NCBI RefSeq assembly: GCF_041296385.1
Contig: NC_091017.1
Coordinates: 10,844,001 to 10,908,000 of the forward strand
DNA: 64,000 nt
DNA from: Aphelocoma coerulescens
Taxonomy: Eukaryota > Chordata > Aves > Passeriformes > Corvidae
Direction: 5' to 3'
Shown: piece by piece, positions 37,201 through 49,200 of the stretch
Numbering within the stretch: the stretch's first letter is position 1
Layout: each line of letters begins with the position of its first letter
Program-made: the position numbers and the translations under genes
The notes under the pieces: model-generated
Seen by the model: only the letters and a program-made list of their open reading frames with translations
The model's database searches: none
Told to the model about the DNA's origin: nothing

Positions 37201-40200
37201 TCTCATCCTACTGATGAAGACCTCAGAACAGTCAATGGCTTAAAAACCATGGCACTGAGAGTGCTCAGATACAGGAGACTGCAATATCTCATTTACTTAA
37301 AGCAAGCCCAGGATTTTGACTTGCATTGAAGCGGCTACTTGTTACTATAGGGCAGTACTCCCATTTTTGCACTCCATTTCAGAGTGATATTTCAAAAGAT
37401 TTCAAAAGCAAGAACAATTCTTTTAAAACCAGCTGTTTGCCTGAGTAGACCTTGAGGCGTTGATCAAAGAATCATCATAGAATCATAGAATGGTTTGAGG
37501 TGGAACAGATCTTAAAGATCATCTCTTTACAGTCCCCCCTGCTGTGGGCAAGAACATGTTTCATTAAACCAGGTTGCTCAGGGCCCCATCCAACCTAGCC
37601 TTGATATTAGCTCCAAACCTATACAATTATTTGGAAATGTCTTGAGCATTAGCGTCAAGATGATACTCAAGCAGGCTACTCTTTGGTTTGAATGGGAAGC
37701 TGCTGCCAGGGAAGTATTTTTGCAATACTCATGTCTTCGCCCAAAAATTTGAAGAAAATCAGTATCAAAAGGAATCTGAGGAAATCTGAATCAGGAAAAT
37801 ATTGACCATATAATTAAAAAGTCTTTTAAAAAGTGGGTGAGAGGCAATTAGGATAGCTTCTATGCAGATGAATGTTGACTTAAATTGAATTGAATCTCCA
37901 TAACTTTTAAGACTTACCCATCCCCTAGTTACTATTCAGAGCTAAATCTTTCCCTTCTGCTCTATCTATAAAACAACTGTAATGAACAATCACACTTGAA
38001 CAAAGAGCACATTTACCTTGTCATTCCCAGGAAATGAGTCACCAAGGAGCCTACTATCACCGAGAAGTTCAGCATTGGGAACACAGCTAGCCCATCCTGG
38101 GCTATACAGGGCTGAAATTGTTGCCAAGCAGTGCTGCATATTGCTTGGAAACAAATTTCCTTCCTCTAAAGCCTGTAAAAGGCACCACAGCTAGGCCATT
38201 CAGTTCAGTCAGTCAGGATAACCACTAGATTTGCATTTAACCTTCAGTGTTGCAGAATCATAGATCCTCTGATAATCAGCTCTAGTACATCTCTACCTCC
38301 TACAAATATTTTTGCAAGAAAAAATACCAGAGCAAGCAAGAGAAGGCGGAAAGAGAAAAAAAGATAAAAGGAAAAGAGAAAGAAAACAAGAGCAAGAACC
38401 TGAGGATAAGAAATACCATGGCAATAAATCAGCTGAGGAACATTCCTAGAAATGTACAGCACATATCCCAGGTTAATGGCAACTTTTATGACAGCAAACA
38501 GTGAGCACTAAGAGCTGTGACCACTGAGGGCTGTTCTTTCTATGAAATGACAACCACAGAGTCTAAGACACTCCTCCAAACCAGCTGAGTTCACAATGGT
38601 GAAGCACCTTGTTGCCACATTCTTTGTCATTTAGAGATCATACCAAAACCTTTTCCTTGCAATCATTTCAAAGCCAGGTTTTACAAATGCTCATCATAGT
38701 CAACCTTCCTGGACAAAGCTGCACTAGAAGAACCCAGTCAGGAAACATAGATAAAAAAGCCTAAATAAATCACTTAACTACTGATAAAGTTACATAAAAT
38801 GACATCTTTACTGTAGTAGGGAAATTGTGGAAGATAATTATATATATAAATTTAGACTGAAAATAGTAAAGAAGGAGAGAAGGGAATTCCTAATTCCCTC
38901 GTGATTTATGGGCAAGGATTTGCTTAGTTTTCATGAACATGATGTTGTATATTCTGTATTTCTTTAGTTGAAAATTTACTACCAGAGGAGTTTCAAAAGT
39001 TCTCTTGTGCGTTAATTTACTCACCATTTGCAATCTGCTAAGCAATTTTCCAAATGAACTCTTTCCAGATTTTGGCACTCTTAAAAAAATCTAGTCATCC
39101 ACTGCACTCCCATAGCACCAAAGATTGGCAGAAAAAGAGCAAATTTATCACAAGAGCAAATTTATCCAAATAACCTGACACTGGAAAAAAATAACCAAAT
39201 ACAGAAAGTGGCAAGAAAAATTTAATATTCCTGGAATTTCAGTGCAAGATTAGAAGACATACAGGCTTGCCTTAGTAACCGCTGTGTTCCAGAGTCCAAT
39301 CTATGTCTCTCACCATTCCCAGGCAGTCATTCTGTGACCTGCAGCAATCCCAAATCCTGGGCAGCAAGCAGTACATTTTGGTATAAACTCACTTATCCCT
39401 GACATGTTTTTCATGCAAAAAAGCTGCGTATAGGACAACACATTACACTAAAGGGATCAAATAGTTGTCACCATGTCAAAAAAACTGGTGAAAAAAACTA
39501 CAATCTCAACCATCTGCTTGGAGAAAAGGTGGATGTAAAACTTCAAAGGAGGCCACCTCTCAGGACTGAATCAAAGCCAGGAATAGAGAGACAAAAGTGA
39601 TGGGAATCATCACAGCACCGCTCAAATCCACATATTTGTAGATGCTAACCAGTGTCTCAGCACCTGCTGACTTCAGTGACAAGCTATTATTATTTTGTTT
39701 AGTGTAGTGAAGATTCCCATCAGCAAATCATCTCTTCCCTTCACTGCCTCCCAGTATGTTCCATCCTTATGTTCCAGATCAGAGGAACTTGCAGTCTGTG
39801 GGCTTGCAGCTTAGAAAATATTCAATTACATAACTTCCCTTCCTGTGATCTTTTCTTGATTTTGAGAGGAGGGATGAAAGAAAGGAAAGCCTAGTCATGA
39901 AGATGCACTCTCATTTACATCACCACATGTTCCATGGATGCTACTGCTGTAGTCCTTCATTTCCAAGCTTTTGGTTCCATAGTTCTTACTTCGGAGACAC
40001 AGCAGCATGACACTGGGATAACAGAGTGAAGAATCAGGCTACAGTCTGCAGTCTTCTTGCCTTCTACCACCTAGCAAGAGAAGAGCTTCTGCTGTGCTAA
40101 TTAGTTATTTACTTCCCAGTGCTTGACTTCACTGGTTCAGATTATAATTGCTTACAGTTCGTAAATAAGATCTTCCATGACCAACTGACTTTAAAGGGTT

Positions 40201-43200
40201 ATACTGTGTTAAAAGTGTGCTGCAAAGGGCAGGAAATTGTATTAACTTCTTGGATGTTTCCAGCACTTTTTCCAGCAGGTTTTCCTCAAAAACTATTTAG
40301 CATAAATACTGTCTTAAGACTTAGGTATTAATTGCACAGGGTAACACTCTTTTCCATAAAACATCTCCTTTCAGGCAAACCCTCCCAGCTCAAGTCTCAA
40401 GAAACAAATCTCTTCACAGACCTTGAGAAACTGAGAATAGCTGTTATGCTCACAAGGGGATTTGCTTTATTTTAATAGAGATTTAAAATTGGCTGTGATG
40501 TCTTTGTGTTCAAACTCAGATTGCCAAACCAGATCTGATGAGAGAGCTCATTGACGTCATGGCCCGAGTCCCACCCTGTCAAGTCAATACCTTTTATGAA
40601 ACACCTTTCTTTGAAGAGCAGAATGGATTCCTCTGAAACTTGGACTACCAGCCAGAGACACTCATCATGGTCAAGGAGGAGCCTGAATCATTTTGCATGA
40701 GGTGGATATCTCATATTGGCATTCACAAAGAAAACTATGCCAACACAGCAGATAACAAAGATGACAGCTAAATCCACAAAGGACTTTTGAGATTACAGCA
40801 CTAAATATTAATCTCTCTGTCTCTGCTTAGCCGTTTCTTGTATAGCAGGCATGTGAACGCTATTAGGAGCTAGAAATTGAGCACAAGAGGAAGCACACAG
40901 AGCTACTATGGGGCCTAATTTTTAAAATCTCCTTAAAAGAAGAAATTGAATACAGACTTGAAATATAAAATATCAATCACCCCCTGTGATTTCTCAGTCA
41001 ACTCTATTTCCATAAATACATCAAGTGCCAGTGTTGAACATCTTCATGTTACCTCAGCAGCAAACTTATTGTACAAAGTTTACGACTGTTTCCAAAAGAC
41101 ATGTGGATGACCAAACCTGGCTTGTATTTTGCACTGTAATTTGGCCCCAAGTTACATCCCTCCTGAGAACCTAAAAGTTCCAAGAAGCCTGCTTTTCTTT
41201 CCTATTGCTATAGTCATACCTGCATGAAACTAGGCCTACCCTAGGAACTGAAGTGTGCTTATTATTAGAGTCAGGGAGGTTTAACCAGAGAACAGCCAGG
41301 TGCCTGGAAAATGCAGGAACTCTAGCAAAGTGCATTTTACATTTCAGAATCTGAAATGGCAGTGAAGATACCCAGAAGACAATGGTCATTTATATAGTGT
41401 ATTGCAATAAAAGTGGGGTTTAGGTCAAACGTGTAATTAAAAAGTTGTCTGCCACTCTCAAAAAATCTTGTCTTTTAAAAGGCAGCATAGTCTAAATCCA
41501 GAGGACTCAAATTCAAATATATTGTCACTCCTGAGTTTGATTAATGACTTCTCTGTTTCTCTCCTACATCATCATTTAACATACCCTCCTTTTATTTCAT
41601 TTGTGGGAAACCTTAATGTCCTCAAGGAAGTTTGTGATCTTTTCCACCAGAGAGGCAAAACTTCAGATTTTACCTTTATTGCCCAGATCTCTCCCAACCA
41701 GGAGTTGAAAGGAGCACCTCTGCTCTCTCAAAAGCTCCAGCATTTTATTTTCTTCTGAGGTCTGTTTATTGGAAGTGCTTCCAGCACTGCCAGTAGCATA
41801 GGATATGTGAGATGGTGAGAAGCACTAGTAAATCACAGTGCTTGCTTGGAGGCAAAGAAGCCATAATGACAAACCTGACACAGGGCTGTAAAAACAAAAC
41901 ACCTGCCTGCACCCAGCTCCTGTATGGAAATGGAGGGGAAAGGGACAGAGGCAAAATCCAAAGTACTTCCTCCAAGCTGCTTTATTTAGCACGTGATAGT
42001 GGGTCTAACCTCCTCTTAACTGCTCCACACCAACACATACATCACTGCCAGACTTAAAATAAATGTAAAAAGCAGGAAGTGAAGTAATTGTGTATTAAAA
42101 GTAGTTAAATTTATTACAGGGTGCTCTCATGGGAGTTTGAAATTATTAATTCCCTAAGCACCTGATTTATGAGCAGGGTCTACTTTCTCCAGGCAGGATC
42201 ACTTTTCTTAGGAAAGATGGACCACGGGCAGTAGTTGGCGGTGGGGGAGTGAAGGATATTTAGAATTAGAAACAAGGGAACCTGATATGGGAAATGTGCT
42301 GATCAGGCCACATAGCTGAGAAACCTAAGTCATCAGCTACTGCATAACAAGATCATGGCCAGGGAAAGAGATTACAGTGATTGTGAAAGGAATCCCACTA
42401 AAAACCATGCTGCCTGTCACAGCACCCTCCCCACACTCCCACAAGTATCTCAGTGTTTGCAGGGAGCAGGGCTGGGGTGGAAGCAGAGCCCTGCCTTGAT
42501 CTATGTGTATATCTATTGCCTACACTGACAACATATGTTTCTAATTTGGGCCAGAGCAAATGACAGAGAAACACTCTGAGTAATGCAAGGGAGCAGGCTG
42601 GCAAGGCTGCTATCATTCCCAAAATGAGCCACTCAAGCTCACAGCCTGGGAATGCTTAGGTGCACAGTGCATGGAGGGAAAAGCATATGTCTCTGTGTGC
42701 ATGTGCATAAAAGGAGCCAGATTTTTCATACTTGTTAAATTCCTTGACATTTAATTTTGAGCAGGAGGGTTTCCACAATGCCAAGGATCATAAAGGAACA
42801 ATTTGCTGCTGTATGTTACCATTGATATTTCAGGATGAATGAAAATTGCACCACTTGGTGATGAAAAGAGCAGTTACTTGCAATAAGGAGCACCACAGAA
42901 ACTGAAATACCAATTACCAAGATAGGCTCTTCTTCTGAAGGAATTCAAAATGAGAAAAATGGTAAATGCAGGTGCCTTAAAGCATTAGCATTTTAAAAGA
43001 TACAAAAAGGTGTAAATGAAATTAAAGGGAGATGTCTTAACAATACTGCACCGCCATGAAGGAGCCTATCTGGCAGATAAATTATTTTCTCTGCAGAAAG
43101 CAGGGAAATTATGGTCTTCCTAAGGACAGCCCAGCAGACTACCTACAGATGTGGGACAGCCCATATAGCACACTGAAATAAGTAGGAGTTCTAACATAGA

Positions 43201-46200
43201 ATAGAAATCCAGAAAACTCCAAATATGAGCTTAAATATGCCTTCGCAGCACACAGTAACTGAAAGCATTTGAATGGAGTTCAGATGGGAATATCAACTTT
43301 TTTTATTTTATTATCTTCTGTGCTTTGAGTAAGGAAATAGTAAGCTGAAATCCTCTCTCACTAAACCTTCATAATGCTGAAACCACAATCACAGGCATAG
43401 GAGAAAAGCTTATCCTTCTCTTTTTTAAGAAGTGATGAAGTTATATCATGAAGCAAAATATGCACAATTTTCAAAATGACCAGTAAGGCTGGGGTTTTCT
43501 TTTTCTGCGTTCAAACTGAGAAATCTTAAGCATAACCTTAAACATAACCTTAGAGAGTTAATCCTGAAATTCTGCTTCAAATCAAGTTCCCTGCAGTTAG
43601 TAGTGACATGAAATAGTCAGAATTATTAGTCTATTTCAATTATCTTGGACAGCGTAATCAATGAGACTCAGGATTTTAAGGCTGACTCGTCTTTGCAATT
43701 GCCCACTGTTCAGTGTACCCTCTGTCAGAAATGCACATGCTAACATCTTAAAATGGAAGTGGTAATGAGGATTTATGCAGAATTTACCACACTATCTCTT
43801 ATCCTGTCCCATAGCATCAACCTAAAGGGACCATATACTGGTGCCATCAAAAATCCCTACATCCTGGTACTCCATAAGCACCCTGTCCAGCCTCCCTGAG
43901 GCCTACGTTTGAAATTAAACCTAGAGAATCGTAGAATCATAGAAAGGTTTGGGTTGGAAGGGACCATTAAATGTCATCTAGTCCTACTTCCCTGGGAAGA
44001 GCAGGGACAACTTCCACTAGATCAGATCACTCAGAAACCCACCCAACCTGGCCTTGAATGTTTCCAGGGATGGGTCATCTACCACTGCCCTGGGCAACCC
44101 GTTCCACTGCTTTACAATCCTCATTATAAAACCCTTATTCCATGTATCTAATCTAAACCTACCCTCCTTTAGTTTAGAATCATTACCCCTTTTTTGACAG
44201 ATTGCAACAGATCCTGCTAAAAATCCTGTCTCCATTTTTCTTGCAGGCCCCCATTTAAAAACACCCACTCTGGTCAACAGGACAAGTTTATGTGTTAGTT
44301 TAGCAATAGTTTGCTAGGCATTTTTTCACTAACCAAACTAAGCACAAAGCAAATGGCAGGATTTGGGCCACTGTGGACAAAATTATGTTCTTAGAAGCAG
44401 AGAAAATATGTAATTCATTGCGGTCCAGGGTCATTCTAGTACAGCATCATGATCTGTCAACACTCAATACCAAGCTTAGGTGGCCTACAGCTTGGATCTA
44501 TTCATGTCTGGGATAGCCTGCAACTAAGAAAAACCCTCTCCTCACAGCCTTCACAGTCACCAAGCAAGAATCCTAAAGCATTTCTGCTTATTTTCACATC
44601 CATTGAAATATTTCTTCCTTAGACTCATAAGCAGCTTTCTCTCTAATGGGAGTTTTGCACAAGGAAAAGGAATTTCATGGTCTTCTATGTTTCTTGTGGA
44701 TAAATCTTTACTTTTGTCTGGTTTTGCTTAGCAACTGTGTTTTCTTGTAATAAATAGATATTATAAACTAGAAGTGCCTGTCATTCCTTTACAGTGTTGG
44801 ATGAATGTAAATCTTTTCTTTAAAATATCCCCACATAGAAGTTAAACCTCTTGCCACATCAGAGTGCTCCTATTTATTATCCATTCTCATGATCTATGGA
44901 GGAGGTCTCTAAATTGCTGTTAGATCTTTTAAAATGATGATATCAAAACTGTTCTTGTAAGGGATTTCCATTCCATCATACTTCAAAAAATTAAATATTG
45001 TTATTATAAAGTCCACTTTTTCACAATGAACAAAACATAATGACAAGGTGAAGATGCAAATAACAGCACTTGTTCAACAGCAAGTGTTGCAAGTGAATGA
45101 GGATTGACATAATAAACAACAGCACTGCAACTTGAGAAATGCAGATTATTCACTTCACAGCACCTCTGGAGCATTTATAATCTTATATAAATCCTCTTTG
45201 TTTACAGTTTCATGGATATAGGCTGTACTGTAATTTAAATTTCTAAAAACCCTAATGGTCAGTTAGTTAACAATACTCATTAAATAAAATACCACTGTCA
45301 CTATGTGTTTAAAATTCCATCATACTCACAGCCAAATATCATCATGTAAGCTACACTGTAAGTGATCAAAACCTGCTCCCAGAACATCTGCACACCCATA
45401 AGCACTCACATAAAAAAGCCACCATGCAGTGAAGGAGTGTGTAGAGGAATAAGAATCTTAGCATTCACTAGCTAAGATTAATGCTCCTCTGATGGAAATT
45501 CTGCTGTAACACAAGAAAGGATGTACTCATCTACAGGAAAGATGTACAATGCCAAATTGTCTTGTTTTGATATGACTATTACATATCTTAAATACAAGCC
45601 AGCAATCTCACTACTTATTAAAGCTGAACAATCAAATAAGAGAGCCCCATTTAATGTCTCATCCAAAAAGACTGTGTCAGAGTAAGTTATAGTGCTAGCT
45701 GAACCAAGTGGAACATATTCCTTTTCTTGTGTGTGGTAATACCATTGCAGTTGGAATTTTGACCATGCTCTTCCAAAGAATAACTGCTCATGGTGGCACA
45801 GCACATGTTAATGACTCTTTGTGCAATTATAAAACTCCAATCATGATGTGCATGAGTGTAATAAAGAGAATATGGCCCTTGAAATTTTTGTTGTCCATTG
45901 CTTTGTTTGTATTTTATTCTCTGATTCTGTGTCTTACCTCAGCAAAAATTGCAGTCTTACTTTCTCTGACAGTCATCTCACCACCTCTGTCAGATGGTGC
46001 CAGCATCAGCCTAATGGTGCTCCAATAAAAGATTTATTGTTAATGGCAAGCAAGATGCTGCTACATGCTCTGGTATAACACTCTGCTTACCTAACACTGC
46101 CTTAGCACTCTGCTCTTCCTCATTTTTGAGGCTCAGCATAAAAGAGAAAAGGCAATAAAAAGTGGCAAAAGAGGGTCATCCCCTTCTGGCTCCAGGAGAG

Positions 46201-49200
46201 GATGCACCACATACAGATCACAACATTGCACTATGAATTAAAGTAGCTGTTACTGCCCTATATCACTAGCCATAGGTAGTGGGGGTGGCTTGCTTTCACA
46301 AATACTAGGATAAATGGCTGTGAGACCCCTTTTTCTATACCCAGGCTATAAACCAACACTGACAGTACCCAAGAGAAAAGGCTGATCTACAATTTCATAA
46401 GGAATTTCATAGTTTTGACTGGGGTTTACAGTGAGATTTCACTGCTATCTGAAGCACAGATTTAAATCTCAGATCAAAACATTAAGACAAGTACTCTGAG
46501 TCACCTCCACAAGAGCTAATGCCGTTGGTAAATACAAAAATAAAAGCTCAAACATCAGACAAAACCAGGTTCCAGTTTTAAAGTGGGAAGGAGAAAACCT
46601 GGGAGAGGTTTGCCTGCAGAGCAGCACCTATTACAGCTGGTGGTGGGGTCAGTAGCTCTGACCCAGGAAGAGGTGACCAGTCCGGAGAGATGGTCCCGAA
46701 AGGGATCACCTTCCCGAGCCCAGTGTCTTCCTCTCAGCTGCTGGCAGAGGGGCCCTTGCAGAGGCTATCAGCTCTTTAGTGATTCTCAGCTCGTGATTTC
46801 AGCTCAGCTCTGCAGGGCACCTCCAGGCCAAACCAGACCAGAGAGAGATGAGAAGGCCCGTGTGGCTGGTTCCACAGGAGGGTAGCTTTATTGTTGGTTC
46901 CCTCTGGCGATGGGGAAAGCCAGGGACGAGCTCTCTCCCCCACAGAGCCAGGGGGCTTCCTTTTATAGGGATACAGGGGATCAGTGGGGGACCAATGGGT
47001 TACAGAGGGTCTGGGACAGACCAATGGGTTACAGAAAGATCTGCATAGTGTCTCTCAAAGGATTGTGGGTCCACCTTTCCTCGCCATGACCCAAGAAGTG
47101 GTTGCCTTTCTAAGGAGTCCTGCTGGGCGATTGCAAAATCTCTTGTCTCAGCAGAGATCCCTCCAGGGCAAGGGCTGGGCATATCCCACAAGCACCCACA
47201 CTAGAAGTTCCATAAAACACTCTTGCTTTCCCAAAGAGTGCAACACCCCTAGGACCGAAGACAAGAATGTGAGGTGGAGCTGCAGTGTCTGTTCCAAACC
47301 ACCTCAGTTGGACTTGTCACTCTAGTGAATTTACTCATTTTTCTATCTACCCCTAACACACTGTTGTCTATCTCTTTTTCCGATAATTTCAGTCAGGCCT
47401 CCTGCTTATGAACCACCAAAAGAAAATGAAAATGTATAATGGAACCTTCCCTGTGGCCAAGAGAAGAGCTGCTCAGCCCTGAGAAATCCATCATCCCTCC
47501 AGTAAAATACACTCTGTTCTACAGCTCTGGACCTTCCGCAGGACATCGGTCTTGCAAGGAATTTTTATTCCCGCAATGAATGTTTTGCTGAGTAGTTCAG
47601 GTTCCCCATAAAGAGGAAACTGTCACCCATCTGTACAGGTACTGTTATGTCCCTCAGTGCAACTGAAATAGATGTTAGAACAGTTTTGCATATGTTTCAG
47701 CTGGTGAAAATGAAGGGAAATCCAGGGCAATGGAAACTTCAAAGGTTACAATATTTTGTGTTACATTACATTACCCTGCTGGTAAAGCAGATTACAATTT
47801 TTTCCAGCTACCCAGAGACCGTGGATAAACATTTGTTTTACTTCCTTAGGAGAGCTGATTCATAGTAACCATGATTCACATAAACAAACAGAAATTATTA
47901 AAAAAAAAAAAGTAAAATCAGCAACAGGAAAGAAAACAAACCTTACACTCAGCAGGTTATCACATTGGCAAAGAAAATGAGCCATGAGCGCTGGAAAGAA
48001 GCAATCTTCTGTGCAATGGCACCATGCACCACACACTGGATAGCTACTGTGGGGACAGACGGGGCCATCATGTGGGCTTGTCACATCCTCACACCTTGGA
48101 GACACCAAATCTTCATGAAACAGAGTGGCTTCAGGAGCCTCTGCAGCAGCCAGCCACAGTCCCAGCACCCAGGACACACCTTCTCTGCTCTGGAGCAGGA
48201 GGGAGGGCAGGAAGCTCCAGCTGAGTTCCCTGGCTTTTGCTTCCTCAAATGAGGTCCCACAGTTTGGCAGAGGAAAATCTGTTTGAGGGCTTGTATCCTA
48301 AGTGTCCACTTCCTCGTATATGTTTGCCCCTTCTGTGTACGCTGCAAGCAAAACCTCACCCATACCTGGCCATGGCACCTTCCATTGACCCCAGTGAATT
48401 AACGAAAGCAGTCACTTGTAAAAATCAAAAGATTGAAATCATACAGTAGTTCTGGTTGGAAGAGACCTTAAAGACCACCTAGTTCCAACCCTCTGCTATG
48501 GGTACGGACACCTTCCCCTTGACTAGTTTGCTCAATCCTCATCCCCTCAGAAGAGATTCGCTCAGACCCCCTTTCTCCACTGGCCCTGGATAAAAAAAGG
48601 AATAAGGACATGCATCACAGCAGCCCAGGCATTTGCATGTCCACTCATCCAGTGAGTTTGCAGGAACCTCTCCCACCCATCTCTCCTGCAGTAGGATCCT
48701 GCCCCAATGATGCATTTTTAGAACTATTGAATAGTTCTAACAAATAATCTTCAAAAAGTGTCAGCTGTCTCCAGAATTATGAAGGAATTCATTCAGTCAT
48801 TTTCATTTCAAGTTGGTTCTTTTATCTTCAGCCACAGAGTCTACATAAATGGAAAAAAAACATTTCAAAGCAATGGCTTCTGAAATATTGCCTTAATGTA
48901 GATGCTGCCTTAGGGGGGGACAAATCCACAGGCAGCATGTACTCCCACCCTGCCTTACCATCCTCCCTCCCAACGGCACAAACAGAACAGAATCACTACT
49001 AAACCCGTGGTATATAGAAGTATGGTATTACACTCTCTACCCTTGCAATTTATCTTTTTCCTTCCATCCTCTACCTGTCTTTGCTGAATAGATTTGATTT
49101 TTCTGGTAGCTGACTACCTTCCTGATTTCTGACTAATGTCTTTGTGGTATCCTTATTACACGTCTGAGACATAAAAGGAGTTAGAATCAGATTCTATATC

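Noticed and set aside
46583..47325. ORFs of 63-113 codons on both strands
   Set aside because: They lie in the GC-rich LTR of intron 6 and lack any domain.
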